Source: Amycolatopsis sp. CA-128772 (GTDB lineage: Bacteria; Actinomycetota; Actinomycetes; Mycobacteriales; Pseudonocardiaceae). Taken from it: DNA of 64,000 bases. This document shows, one piece after another, positions 16,885 through 25,155 of the stretch (positions are counted from its first letter, which is position 1; each line of letters starts with the position of its first letter). The notes under the pieces are model-generated. The model searched no databases and was not told where the DNA came from. It worked only from the letters and a program-made list of their open reading frames with translations. Position numbers and translations under genes: made by a program. The DNA lies in assembly GCF_002904295.1 (NCBI RefSeq), contig NZ_PPHG01000013.1, forward strand, positions 1-64,000. Reading direction: 5' to 3'.

Positions 16885-17484
16885 GTGACCACCGCCAAGC
16901 GCAAGCGCATGCCCCGGGCCGACCGGATGCGACAGATGATCGAGGTCGCCGAGCAGGTCTTTTCGGAGCGCGGCTACGCGGCGGCGTCGATGGACGAGAT
17001 CGCCGAGCTGGTGGGCGTCTCGAAGCCGATGCTCTACGAGTACTTCAACTCGAAGGAAGGCCTGCTGCTGGCCTGCATCCGCGAGTCCCGGGCGGTGCTG
17101 CGCGAGGTCACCGAGCAGGCGACGGTCGGCGCGGCGGACGCCGAGGAGGCGCTGCGGCGGGGCCTGCTGGCGTTCTTCGTCTTCATCCGCGAGCGGCGCC
17201 AGGCGTGGTCGCTGCTGCGGCACGAGATGGCCCTGATCGGCACGCCGGCCGCGGACGAGGTCGAGGAGACCCGCCGCCAGCAGACCGACCTGATCGCCGC
17301 GCTGATGAGCGGCTACTTCGACAGCGGCGACGAGCTGCGGGCGGAAGCGGCCGCGGAATTCGTGGTCGGCGCGTGCGAACGGCTCGCGATCTGGTGCGAG
17401 CGGCACGAGGAAGTGAGCCCCGAGCTGGCCACCGGATACGCCATGGACGTGCTGTGGAGCGGCCTCGGGCAGCGTGCACGTTAG
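16885..17484 (+). CDS. TetR-family transcriptional regulator
   Basis: 199 residues. The N-terminal HTH (MIEVAEQVFSERGYAAASMD, then VGVSKPMLYEYFNSKEGLL) is textbook TetR. The C-terminal ligand domain is helical, with LLRHEMALIGTP and a TetR_C-like CERLAIWCE segment. GTG 16885 fits a leaderless start; starts further upstream would fall in the promoter. Divergent from a Baeyer-Villiger-type monooxygenase, an arrangement known from ethA/ethR, which makes it the probable repressor of that gene. The effector is unknown. Confidence 0.9.
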   Translation: MTTAKRKRMPRADRMRQMIEVAEQVFSERGYAAASMDEIAELVGVSKPMLYEYFNSKEGLLLACIRESRAVLREVTEQATVGAADAEEALRRGLLAFFVFIRERRQAWSLLRHEMALIGTPAADEVEETRRQQTDLIAALMSGYFDSGDELRAEAAAEFVVGACERLAIWCERHEEVSPELATGYAMDVLWSGLGQRAR

Positions 17485-17680
17485 CCTGCGCGTGCACTAG
17501 GCCATTCGGTCCGTTACTCAGTGCTGTCGTGTCCTGTGACACAGAGTTGCTCTACCGTACTGCTGACAAGGTAGAAAGTGTGCTGGACCTTCGCGACCGG
17601 AGGGAGGGCGCGGGAACCACGTCACGATTGCGCGGTGGCCGCGTCACGGTTGTGTAAGGATGCTGGTGAGGGAGAGGGGC

Positions 17681-18112
17681 GTGAGGCAGATGGTGGAAAC
17701 GATCACGGCGACGTACGTCCAGGAAGACGCCGACTGGGCCATCACGGTCAGCGGCCGCGGCAAGGAGCTGACCGCCCGCGCGCCGGGCATCATCGCCGCG
17801 CGCGACCGGGCCGACCAGCTGGTCGAGGAGCTCGCGGGCGACGCCAGGACAACGGTGGTGCACCTGCTCAACGGCAGTGCGCTGGACTTCACCAGCGCGT
17901 ACATGACGGCCCGGCTGACGCTCCCGAAGCTCCCGCCGCTCGAGGTCCCGCCGCCCGGCAGCGTGCCGAAGCAGCAGACTCCGGCGTCGGCGGACAAGAA
18001 GCCCCAGCTCCCGCCGAGCAAGCAGCTCCCGAAGGCGGTCGAGGACCGCAAGGCCCCGGCAGCCGAGCCGGCGCCCGCCGCGGAGAGCAAGGCGCCGGCC
18101 AAGCAGGCCTGA
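17681..18112 (+). CDS. Hypothetical protein with HicB-like N-terminal domain and Pro/Ala/Lys-rich tail
   Basis: 143 residues. Residues 1-75 (ITATYVQEDADWAITVSGRG, then DRADQLVEELAGD) read like a small alpha/beta sheet domain similar to HicB/RNase-H-like antitoxins. Residues 80-143 are low-complexity (PKQQTPASADKK and on). No HicA-type toxin is next to it, so a toxin-antitoxin role is not supported. GTG 17681 has GGGAGAGGGG upstream; ATG 17690 and ATG 17660 are alternatives. Upstream (17485-17680) I see only short inverted repeats and no gene. Convergent with the DUF3618 gene, 3 bp apart. Confidence 0.55.
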   Translation: MRQMVETITATYVQEDADWAITVSGRGKELTARAPGIIAARDRADQLVEELAGDARTTVVHLLNGSALDFTSAYMTARLTLPKLPPLEVPPPGSVPKQQTPASADKKPQLPPSKQLPKAVEDRKAPAAEPAPAAESKAPAKQA

Positions 18113-18115
18113 GCG

Positions 18116-18337
18116 TTACTTCAGGAGCTTGCGCACCAGCAGGACGAGCACGAGGACACCCGCACCGATCAGCGGGAACTTGACCTTGGGGTTGTCCAGC
18201 TTGGCGCGCACGCCGTCCTTGGCCGCGTCGGCGAGCTTCTTCGGGTCGGCCTTGACGGTCAGCTGGTCGAGCGTCGCCGCCAGAGCGGTCCTAGCCTGCT
18301 CGATCTCACGCTCGATCGTCTCGGGATCGCGGGCCAC
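18116..18337 (-). CDS. DUF3618 small membrane protein
   Basis: 73 residues. The N-terminus DPETIEREIEQARTALAATL is the DUF3618 signature. A linker with Lys/Asp repeats leads to one C-terminal membrane helix (FPLIGAGVLVLVLLVRKLLK). GTG start with GAGGAGG 4-5 nt upstream, which rules out the longer frame. These proteins often sit with phage-holin-like DUF1469 membrane proteins in actinobacteria; here it is alone. Function unknown. Confidence 0.85.
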   Translation of the reverse strand: MARDPETIEREIEQARTALAATLDQLTVKADPKKLADAAKDGVRAKLDNPKVKFPLIGAGVLVLVLLVRKLLK

Positions 18338-18436
18338 GTGTCCTCCTCGCCGCATGGGACTTCCGAAGCCCAACTTAGTCGACCGCCCCGCGGCCGCCGC
18401 ACGGGCCACGCCGCACGCTAGGCTGCGGAGTACCGG

Positions 18437-18510
18437 GGGCCCGTAGCCCAATTGGCAGAGGCACACGGTTTAGGTCCGTGCCAGTGAGAGTTCGAGTCTC
18501 TCCGGGCCCA
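18437..18510 (+). tRNA. tRNA with anticodon TAG (Leu expected), short variable loop
   Basis: Full cloverleaf by eye. Acceptor GGGCCCG (18437-18443) pairs with CGGGCCC (18503-18509), all 7 pairs. D arm 18446-18462. Anticodon stem CACGG/CCGTG encloses TTTAGGT, giving anticodon TAG at 18471-18473. The variable loop is only 5 nt (CCAGT). T arm GAGAG-TTCGAGT-CTCTC. Discriminator A at 18510; CCA is not encoded. TAG reads CUA (Leu), but Leu tRNAs normally have a long variable arm. Confidence 0.92.
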
Positions 18511-18533
18511 CTCGAGTGGCGTCCACCCCGGAT

Positions 18534-19490
18534 TCACCGCGGCTCCACCACGATGTGCGGCGCCAGCGCCCGCAGGAAGTCCGCCGCGTCGAACATCTCC
18601 CCCGGCGCCGCGACACCCGTCGCCCGTGTCCGGCCGCTGAGGATCCGTGCCACCGCCTCCACCGCCAGCGGTGCGCTCACCGCGTAGATGTCTTCCCCGC
18701 GCGCCACCATCCGGCGCTCTTCGCCCCCGGCGCGTACGACCACCTCCACCACGAACGTCTCCGCCGCGTCGCGCTCGCCCGCCGCCGCCAGGCTCTGGGC
18801 CGCGTCCGCCGTCAGGTAGCTGGTGACCTCGCGGACCTTCAGGTGCCGGGGGATCGTGACGATGTCGGCCATCGAGAACTCGCCCAGCACCGGGCGGGTA
18901 CCGAGCGGCTCGGGGAACGGCCACTCCAGCGCCGGCAGGGCGTCGTCGAGGTACTCCAGGCGACCGCCCGCGTACCTGATGCGGCGGCCGTCGCGGCGCT
19001 CGCGGGACACCCGGCCCGCGGCGAGCGTGCCCGCCGTCGGGTTCCAGCCGCTGAGGCCGTAGGCGACGTGCACCTCGTCGGCCGCCGCCCAGCCGTCCAT
19101 CGCCGCCGTGGCCAGCAGGTCCGCCAGGCCGCCGAAGAACGCCATTGCGGGCACCACCGCGGTGCCGGCCGTCAGCTCGAAGGTGTCGAGGTTGGCCTCG
19201 ATCTCCGCGGCGACGTCCACGTACGGGACGCCGGCGCGGATCGCCGACTCGGCCACCGGGCGCGCCGTCACGGCGAACGGGCCCGCGCAGTTGATCACCG
19301 CCGCCACGCCCTCCAGGGCGCGGTCGAGCGACGCCGGGTCGTCGACCGACGCCGGCCGGCCGCCCGGCAGCCGGGCCGCGTCCCGTCCGGAAAGGACCGG
19401 CTCGAAGCCGCGTTTCCGCAGCTCGGCCACGACGAAGCGGCCGGTGTGCCCGTAAGCGCCGTAAACCAGTACCGAAGTCATGACGATCAT
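18534..19490 (-). CDS. Saccharopine dehydrogenase-like NAD(P) oxidoreductase
   Basis: 318 residues. The N-terminal Rossmann motif is YGAYGHTGR, followed by VINCAGPFAVTA and a catalytic-type C-terminal domain, as in the saccharopine dehydrogenase/trans-acting enoyl reductase superfamily. It is shorter than the 400-residue mycobacterial enoyl reductases. ATG 19490 or ATG 19481 (MTSVLVYG) could be the start. Divergent from a GlxA-type AraC regulator with only 62 bp between, so the regulator probably controls it. Substrate unknown. Confidence 0.8.
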   Translation of the reverse strand: MIVMTSVLVYGAYGHTGRFVVAELRKRGFEPVLSGRDAARLPGGRPASVDDPASLDRALEGVAAVINCAGPFAVTARPVAESAIRAGVPYVDVAAEIEANLDTFELTAGTAVVPAMAFFGGLADLLATAAMDGWAAADEVHVAYGLSGWNPTAGTLAAGRVSRERRDGRRIRYAGGRLEYLDDALPALEWPFPEPLGTRPVLGEFSMADIVTIPRHLKVREVTSYLTADAAQSLAAAGERDAAETFVVEVVVRAGGEERRMVARGEDIYAVSAPLAVEAVARILSGRTRATGVAAPGEMFDAADFLRALAPHIVVEPR

Positions 19491-19539
19491 CCTGACGACG
19501 TCCGGACGCGGTCACCAGTGTCCGGAACGACGTGCTGCG

Positions 19540-19545
19540 TACACT
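19540..19545 (+). promoter_or_regulatory. -10 box (TACACT) of the GlxA-type regulator
   Basis: Ends 7 nt before ATG 19553. Several TCCGGA-type half-sites between 19499 and 19552 could be binding sites for a regulator of this divergent pair. Confidence 0.5.
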
Positions 19546-19552
19546 TTCGGAC

Positions 19553-20470
19553 ATGCTCGCAGTCGCCCTCGCGGCCACCGACGGGATGCTCTCGTTCGAG
19601 CTGACCATCGCCACCGAGGTGTTCGGCGACGACCCCCGCTACGCCTTCGCGGTCTGCGGCTCGCACGCCGTCCGCGTCGGCCGCTTCCTGCTCGAACCGG
19701 ACCACGGCCTGGACCGGCTGGCGAGCGCGGACACGGTGCTCGTGCCGGGCTGGGCCGACGTCGACGCGCAGCCGCCGGCGGACCTGGTCGACGCGGTGCG
19801 CGCCGCCCACGCGCGCGGCGCCCGGGTGGCGTCGTTGTGCACGGGCGCGTTCGTGCTCGCGGCGGCCGGCCTGCTGGACGGCTTGCGCGCGACGACGCAC
19901 TGGGCCCACACGGACGTCCTCGCCGCCCGCTACCCGCGCGTGACGGTGGACCCGGACGTCCTCTACGTCGACAACGGCCAGGTGCTCACCTCGGCGGGCA
20001 AGGCCGCGGCGATGGACCTGTGCCTGCACCTGGTCCGCTCCGACCACGGCCCGGCGGCGGCCAACGCGATCGCCCGCCGCCTGGTGGTGCCCCCGCACCG
20101 CGCGGGCGGCCAGGCCCAGTTCGTCCCGGCCCCGGTCCCCGCCCGCGACGACCACCCGCTGGCGGCCCTGCTGCCGTGGATCACGGCCCGCCTCGACCAC
20201 CCGCTGACGGTGGAGGACCTGGCCCGCCGGGCGAACATGAGTTCCCGCCACCTGGCCCGCCACTTCCGCGCGGCCACGGGCACGACGCCGTTGCGGTGGC
20301 TGCTGAACCAGCGCATCCGCCGCGCCCAGGAATTGCTGGAGAACACGGACGCGGGCATCGACGCGGTGGCGGAGGCGGTCGGCATGGGCACGGCGACGAC
20401 GTTGCGGCGGCACTTCAACCGGACGGTCGGCGTGCCGCCGGACACCTACCGCCGCACGTTCCGCAGTTAG
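19553..20470 (+). CDS. GlxA-type AraC-family regulator with DJ-1/PfpI domain
   Basis: 305 residues. Residues 1-175 form a DJ-1/PfpI (class I amidotransferase-like) domain, with the nucleophile-elbow segment VASLCTGAFVLAAAGLLDG, typical of the FtrA/GlxA subfamily. Residues 200-300 carry two AraC helix-turn-helix units (VEDLARRANMSSRHLARHF, then AEAVGMGTATTLRRHF and a GVPPDTYRR end). ATG 19553 fits the -10 box; GTG 19532 would overlap it. Divergent from the saccharopine dehydrogenase-like gene, its likely target. Confidence 0.9.
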   Translation: MLAVALAATDGMLSFELTIATEVFGDDPRYAFAVCGSHAVRVGRFLLEPDHGLDRLASADTVLVPGWADVDAQPPADLVDAVRAAHARGARVASLCTGAFVLAAAGLLDGLRATTHWAHTDVLAARYPRVTVDPDVLYVDNGQVLTSAGKAAAMDLCLHLVRSDHGPAAANAIARRLVVPPHRAGGQAQFVPAPVPARDDHPLAALLPWITARLDHPLTVEDLARRANMSSRHLARHFRAATGTTPLRWLLNQRIRRAQELLENTDAGIDAVAEAVGMGTATTLRRHFNRTVGVPPDTYRRTFRS

Positions 20471-20500
20471 CGGTTCCCCAGCCCTCGCCCGCCGCACCGG

Positions 20501-21601
20501 TCAGTAGCGGACGCCGCTCTGCAGCAGCGGCGGGTACACAGTGGACGGTTCGCCGTCGACCGTCGCGCCCGCGTACTGCAGCATCGCCCGCTGGGCGCCG
20601 TGCATCGGGGCCGGGTAGTCCAGCTCCGGCGCCGACACCTCGTCCAGGGTCGCCAGCTGCGCCGGCGTCAGCGTCACGTCCAGGCCGGCGAGGTTGCCGG
20701 TCAGGTGCTCCAGCCGCCGCGCCCCGACGATCGGGACCACCGTTGCGCGCCGCGCCCGCAGCCACGCCAGCGACACCGCCGCCGACGTCGTGCCGGCCTC
20801 CTCCGCGATCGCGGCGACCGCGTCGATCACCGCGAACTCCGCTTCGGACGGACCGCCGACGAACGCCGCGCGGGCGGAATCCGGCGCCGAAGCGCCCCGC
20901 CGGTACTTGCCGGACAGGAACCCGTTCTTCAGCGGGCTCCACGGCACCAGGGCCAGCCCCTGGTCCAGCGCGAACGGCGCCAGCTCGCCCTCGACCGTCC
21001 GCGCCAGCAGCGAGTACTCGACCTGCAGCGCCACCAAGGGCGTCCAGCCCCGCAGCAACGCCGTCGTCTGCGCCTGCGCGGTGACCCACGCCGGCGTGTT
21101 CGAGAACCCGACGTACCGGATCTTGCCCGCGCGGACCAGGTCGTCGAGCGTCCGCAGCGTCTCCTCGACCGGTGTGCCGCGGTCCCAGTTGTGCAGCCAG
21201 TACAGGTCGAGGTAGTCCGTCTGGAGCCGCCGGAGCGTCTCGTCGAGCTGGGCGATGATCGACGCGCGGCCGGCGCCGCCGCCGTTGGGGTCGCCCGGGA
21301 ACATGTTGCCGAAGAACTTCGACGCGAGCACCACCCGCGCCCGCCGGCCCGGGTGGGCGGCGAAGAAGTCGCCGAGGATCTTCTCCGAATGCCCGTTGGT
21401 GTAGAAGTTCGCCGTGTCGACGAAGTTGCCGCCGAGGTCCAGGTAGGTCGCGAGGATCTTCTCCGACTCCGCAACATCGCAGCCGGCGCCACCGGGATCC
21501 GTCCCGAAGGTCATCGCGCCGAGCGCGAACGGGCTGACGCGGAGGCCGGACCGGCCCAGGGTGACGTAGTGGTCGAGTGGCACGAAACTCTCCTTGCTCA
21601 A
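20501..21601 (-). CDS. Aldo/keto reductase
   Basis: NADPH-dependent reductase of the (beta/alpha)8 AKR family. 366 residues. The tetrad is visible: Asp in NFVDTANFY, Tyr four residues on, Lys in VVLASKFF and His in LYWLHNWD. The cofactor end (VPIVGARRLEHLTGNL) is typical. It belongs to the YajO/AKR-yakc-like group. Divergent from an AraC_N-type regulator with a 99-bp gap containing an inverted repeat, the classical AKR/regulator pairing (as in yqhD/yqhC). The sequence near 20534-20546 is one of the recurring 13-bp motifs. Confidence 0.9.
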   Translation of the reverse strand: MSKESFVPLDHYVTLGRSGLRVSPFALGAMTFGTDPGGAGCDVAESEKILATYLDLGGNFVDTANFYTNGHSEKILGDFFAAHPGRRARVVLASKFFGNMFPGDPNGGGAGRASIIAQLDETLRRLQTDYLDLYWLHNWDRGTPVEETLRTLDDLVRAGKIRYVGFSNTPAWVTAQAQTTALLRGWTPLVALQVEYSLLARTVEGELAPFALDQGLALVPWSPLKNGFLSGKYRRGASAPDSARAAFVGGPSEAEFAVIDAVAAIAEEAGTTSAAVSLAWLRARRATVVPIVGARRLEHLTGNLAGLDVTLTPAQLATLDEVSAPELDYPAPMHGAQRAMLQYAGATVDGEPSTVYPPLLQSGVRY

Positions 21602-21639
21602 TGGTTTAGTGCACTCAGGAAACCGCGAACACCCTGCTC

Positions 21640-21653
21640 ATCGGTAGACCGAT
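21640..21653. promoter_or_regulatory. Inverted repeat between aldo/keto reductase and AraC regulator
   Basis: ATCGGT-AG-ACCGAT, 6-bp perfect arms, centred between the divergent starts (21601 and 21701). Candidate regulator site. Confidence 0.45.
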
Positions 21654-21700
21654 CGTTGTCACCTCTTGCACAATCCTCTCGGCTTCGGTTGTCTGGACGT

Positions 21701-22579
21701 GTGCTCGACGAACTCCGCGACCTCGTCGCCCGGCACGCGCACGGCGACCTGCACACCCCGGTACCCGGCCTGCTCCTGTCCAGAGTGGACACGAGCGAGC
21801 CGCACCACTCGCTCGCCGAGCCGCTGCTGGTCGTGATGGCCCAGGGCGGCAAGCGGCTGCTGCTCGGCGAGCAGGTGCACGAGTACCGCGCCGGGCAGTA
21901 CCTGCTGGTCGGCACCGACCTGCCGGTGACCGGCCACTTCGTCGGCGCCACCCCGCGGACGCCCGCGCTGGGCCTGGGCCTGGCGCTGCGCCCCGCGGCG
22001 ATCGCGCCGCTGCTGCTCGGGGCGCCACCCCGCACGCCACCGGCGTCGCCCATCGCCATCGGGGACGCCGGTCCGGAGCTGCTCGACGCGGCGCTGCGGC
22101 TGCTGCGGCTGCTCGACCACCCGGCCGACGCGCCCGTCCTCGCGCCGCTGGTCGAGCGGGAGATCCTCTGGCGGCTGCTGACCGGCCCGCACGGCGGCCT
22201 GGTCCGCCGGCTCGGCCTCACCGGCAGCGGCGCCGCCCACGTCGGCCGCGCGATCCGGTGGATCCGGCACAACTACGCCGAGCCGATGCGGATCGGGGCA
22301 CTCGCGCACCTGAGCGGGCTGAGCGCATCGGCGTTCCACCGTCACTTCCGGACGGCGACGGCGATGAGCCCGCTGCAGTTCCAGAAGCGCATCCGCCTGC
22401 AGGAGGCCCGCTCGCTGCTGCTGGCCGGCGCGGGTGACGTCGCCGGCGTCGGGCACCTCGTCGGCTACGACAGCCCGTCGCAGTTCAACCGCGAGTACCG
22501 TCGCCTGTTCGGCGCGCCGCCCGGCCAGGACGCGACGCGCCTGCGCGAAGCCGCCACCGCCGGGCCGCAGCTGCCCTGA
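21701..22579 (+). CDS. AraC-family regulator with AraC_N (cupin) domain
   Basis: 292 residues. The N-terminal half (PLLVVMAQGGKRLLLGEQVHEY cut at the Tyr, GQYLLVGTDLPVTGHF) is the AraC_N ligand domain seen in regulators of aldehyde reductases. The C-terminal half has two HTH units (IGALAHLSGLSASAFHRHFR; VGHLVGYDSPSQFNREYRRLFG). GTG 21701 starts VLDELRDLVARH, the normal start of the family; upstream in-frame sequence runs through the divergent promoter and the opposite gene. Probably regulates the adjacent aldo/keto reductase. Confidence 0.9.
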   Translation: MLDELRDLVARHAHGDLHTPVPGLLLSRVDTSEPHHSLAEPLLVVMAQGGKRLLLGEQVHEYRAGQYLLVGTDLPVTGHFVGATPRTPALGLGLALRPAAIAPLLLGAPPRTPPASPIAIGDAGPELLDAALRLLRLLDHPADAPVLAPLVEREILWRLLTGPHGGLVRRLGLTGSGAAHVGRAIRWIRHNYAEPMRIGALAHLSGLSASAFHRHFRTATAMSPLQFQKRIRLQEARSLLLAGAGDVAGVGHLVGYDSPSQFNREYRRLFGAPPGQDATRLREAATAGPQLP

Positions 22580-22620
22580 GGGGTCCGATCCGTTCAAGAC
22601 CGCCGTGCGACGCTGGCGGC

Positions 22621-23508
22621 ATGTCCGTGAACCTCCCCGCGGCGGCGTCCTTCATGGCGACGCACGCCCGCCTCCTCGACCGCCGCCGCTTCGACCTGCT
22701 CGGCGGCGCCACGAACGCCGACGCCGTGCTCGCCGCGGTCGACGGCTACCGCAACCCCGACGGCGGCTACGGCTGGGGCCTCGAGCCGGACCTGCGGGCC
22801 CCGGAAAGCCAGCCCGGCGGCGCCCTGCACGCCTTCGAGGTGTTCGAGGAGATCGCCCCGGACACGACGCCGCACGCGGCGAAGCTCTGCGACTGGCTGG
22901 CGACGGCGTCCCACCCGGACGGCGGCCTGCCGTTCGCCCTGCCGGTGGCGGACCCGGCCGGCTGCGCGCCGTTCTGGGTCCAGGCCGATCCGGCGGTGGC
23001 CACCCTGCAGAGCACCGCGTTCGCCGCCGGCGTGGCCCTGCGCGTCGCCCGCCACGATCCGGCCGTGCGCGACCACCCGTGGCTGACCGCCGCGACGCAG
23101 TACTGCTTCCGCGCGATCCGCGAGCTTTCCGCGCCACCGCACGCGATCGCGTTGTCCTTCGCGGTCCGGTTCGTGGACGCGGCCCACGAGCTCCACGCGG
23201 AGGCGCCCGCGTTGCTGGACCACCTGGCCGCGTTCGTCCCGGCCGACGGACTGGCCCCGGTGGCCGGCGGCGCCGACGGCGAAACCCTGCGCGCCCTGGA
23301 CTTCGCGCCGCTGCCGGACCGCCCGGCCCGCGCGTTGTTCGCCGACGGCGTCGTCGACGCCGAACTCCGGCGGCTCGCGAACGAGCAGCAGGACGACGGC
23401 GGCTGGCGGGTCGACTTCGCGAGCTATTCACCGGCCGCGGCCCTCGAATGGCGGGGTTACGCGACCGTCCGTGCGGTGTCGGTGCTGCGGCGTCACGGAC
23501 TCGCCTGA
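22621..23508 (+). CDS. Terpenoid cyclase/prenyltransferase-like alpha-alpha toroid protein
   Basis: 295 residues, no signal peptide. Repeated QW-like segments (NPDGGYGWGLEPDLRAP near residue 42; HPDGGLPFAL near 98; QQDDGGWRVDFASYS near 257) point to the alpha/alpha barrel of squalene-cyclase and prenyltransferase families. It lacks the DXDD acid motif of class II cyclases, so catalysis of terpene cyclisation is unlikely. Such proteins are common, uncharacterised actinobacterial genes. It starts 41 bp after the AraC gene in the same direction. Confidence 0.65.
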   Translation: MSVNLPAAASFMATHARLLDRRRFDLLGGATNADAVLAAVDGYRNPDGGYGWGLEPDLRAPESQPGGALHAFEVFEEIAPDTTPHAAKLCDWLATASHPDGGLPFALPVADPAGCAPFWVQADPAVATLQSTAFAAGVALRVARHDPAVRDHPWLTAATQYCFRAIRELSAPPHAIALSFAVRFVDAAHELHAEAPALLDHLAAFVPADGLAPVAGGADGETLRALDFAPLPDRPARALFADGVVDAELRRLANEQQDDGGWRVDFASYSPAAALEWRGYATVRAVSVLRRHGLA

Positions 23509-23637
23509 TCTGCTACACGGGAGGCGCCGAGGTTCACCCGGCCGTGGGGTGTCCGGGGTGGACGGCCGCCGGCACCTTCCGGGGCACCCGGCCGAACCCG
23601 TACTGTAACCGGCGGAACCGGTTCCCGGAGGTGGAGC

Positions 23638-23820
23638 ATGTCGTCGCGCAACCCGTTGCGCTGGTTCGCCCGCTGGGCGGACTGGTTCGAGGAGCGCGGC
23701 GTGTACGTGCCCGGCGAAGAGAGCCGCGCGGTCGACCCGATCCGGGATTTCGGCTGGCTGATGGCCGCGTGGGTGGCCGGCGTCGCGATCTTCATCCTGT
23801 TGTTCGCGCTTGCGGTTTAA
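23638..23820 (+). CDS. Small single-helix membrane protein, unknown function
   Basis: 60 residues: an aromatic/charged N-terminus (RWFARWADWFEERGVYVPG), a short linker and a C-terminal membrane helix (LMAAWVAGVAIFILLFALAV). Preceded by GGAGGTGG with a good spacer, which supports a real gene. I do not recognise a family. It stands alone between the toroid protein and the lipoprotein. Confidence 0.65.
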   Translation: MSSRNPLRWFARWADWFEERGVYVPGEESRAVDPIRDFGWLMAAWVAGVAIFILLFALAV

Positions 23821-24011
23821 GTGGCATGTGGCCAGAGATTGTCACCAGCCGTGCCGTTCCGGTCACGGATTGGCCACGGGGCGGCACCAGGTGCGCGACA
23901 ACCCCCGGTCGCGCCTCGTAACCACGCGCGATCACGGCCAGAGTGGAGCGGGTTCGCCCGGCATCCCCGTTTGCCGAACGGCACCCCGACCCGCCGACTG
24001 GAGTACCCGCG

Positions 24012-24557
24012 ATGGCGCTCGCGCGCACGTGCAAGATCATGTTCACCTCAGGACTGCTCGGCCTGGCGGTGGCGTGCGGGGTCCCTGCGGCGCACGAGGG
24101 CACCGCGGCCCTCGGCGCGGGCGGCTCGCCCGCGGGGGCCGGCGCGTCGGCCTCGCAGGCGGGCAACGACCTCAAGTTCGGCGCCGACCACCGGTTCCCC
24201 AGCGGCCTCACTCTCTCCGTCGGCTCCCCGACGTCGTTCCGGCCCAGCCCGTCGGCGTACCCGCAGAGCCCGCGCGGCGCGGCCTTCGACGTCGAGCTGA
24301 CCAACGACGGCTCGACGACGTACAAGCTTTCGGGCCTCACGGTCACGGCCACCGTGGCGGGGGCGGCGGTCAAGCAGGTCGTGGACACGACCCAGGGCTT
24401 CACCGGCATCACCGACGCGGGCAAGGACGTCCTGCCGGGCCGTTCGGTGCACCTCACGCTGGCGTTCGCGGTGCCGCAGGAGCAGACGCAGCTGCGGCTC
24501 CAGCTCCGCCCGAGCGCGACCGAACCCACCGCGGTCACCTATTGTGGCCCCGCCTGA
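24012..24557 (+). CDS. Secreted lipoprotein, DUF4352-like
   Basis: 181 residues. Signal peptide with lipobox LAVAC (Cys near residue 21), then a Gly/Ala/Ser-rich spacer and a single beta-sandwich-like domain (FDVELTNDGSTTYKLSGLTV, LPGRSVHLTLAFAVP). This matches the telokin-like DUF4352 layout of actinobacterial lipoproteins. ATG 24012 or ATG 24039, just before the hydrophobic stretch, could be the start. No ligand or partner is indicated. Confidence 0.7.
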   Translation: MALARTCKIMFTSGLLGLAVACGVPAAHEGTAALGAGGSPAGAGASASQAGNDLKFGADHRFPSGLTLSVGSPTSFRPSPSAYPQSPRGAAFDVELTNDGSTTYKLSGLTVTATVAGAAVKQVVDTTQGFTGITDAGKDVLPGRSVHLTLAFAVPQEQTQLRLQLRPSATEPTAVTYCGPA

Positions 24558-24568
24558 GGGTCCGCCGT

Positions 24569-24574
24569 TAGGCT
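24569..24574 (+). promoter_or_regulatory. -10 box (TAGGCT) of bcp
   Basis: Ends 6 nt before ATG 24581; suggests a leaderless transcript. Confidence 0.5.
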
Positions 24575-24580
24575 CGGGGC

Positions 24581-25054
24581 ATGACCGAGCGCCTTTCCCC
24601 GGGTGACGAAGCCCCGGACTTCACCCTGCCCGACAGCACGGGCGAAGAGGTGTCGCTGAGCGACTTCCGCGGCCGTTCCGTCGTCGTGTACTTCTACCCG
24701 GCGGCGAGCACCCCGGGCTGCACGAAGCAGGCCTGCGACTTCCGCGACAACCTCGCCGAGCTGAACGGCGCGGGTTACCAGGTCGTCGGCATCTCGCCGG
24801 ACAAGCAGGCGAAGCTGGCGAAGCTCGTCGAGAACGAAGAGCTGACGTTCCCCCTGCTGGGCGACCCGGACAAAGGCGTCATCGAGGCATGGGGCGCGTG
24901 GGGCGAGAAGCGCAACTACGGCAAGACGTACATGGGCGTCATCCGGTCGACGTTCGTGGTGGACCCGGAGGGCAAGATCGCCAACGCCTGGTACAACGTC
25001 CGCGCGACCGGCCACGTGGCGAAGCTGATCCGGGACCTCGGCCTGGCCTCCTGA
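24581..25054 (+). CDS. bcp: Thioredoxin-dependent thiol peroxidase (BCP/PrxQ peroxiredoxin)
   Basis: Reduces hydrogen and organic peroxides in the cytoplasm. 157 residues, the normal length. The peroxidatic Cys lies in STPGCTKQACDF near residue 47 and the resolving Cys five residues later, the PrxQ/BCP spacing. The FYP motif before it and a late conserved Arg (VIRSTFVVD) complete the site. Solo gene, convergent with the rph-rdgB end across a hairpin. Confidence 0.93.
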   Translation: MTERLSPGDEAPDFTLPDSTGEEVSLSDFRGRSVVVYFYPAASTPGCTKQACDFRDNLAELNGAGYQVVGISPDKQAKLAKLVENEELTFPLLGDPDKGVIEAWGAWGEKRNYGKTYMGVIRSTFVVDPEGKIANAWYNVRATGHVAKLIRDLGLAS

Positions 25055-25070
25055 CCCACCCGATCACCGG

Positions 25071-25113
25071 CCTGCTCCCACCCCGTTCCGGCGGTTCGAG
25101 GGTGGGAAGCAGG
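25071..25113. terminator. Hairpin between bcp and rdgB stops
   Basis: CCTGCT plus CCCACCC (25071-25083) pair with GGGTGGG and AGCAGG (25100-25113), with one bulged base and a 16-nt loop. It is well placed as a terminator for both convergent units. Confidence 0.55.
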
Positions 25114-25155
25114 CGGAAGGTGGCTCCGGGCGATCCGGCCCGGCGTCGAACTCCG

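Noticed and set aside
17681..18112. HicB-type antitoxin of a toxin-antitoxin pair
   Set aside because: No HicA-like small toxin frame is next to it, and the long Pro/Ala/Lys tail is not typical.
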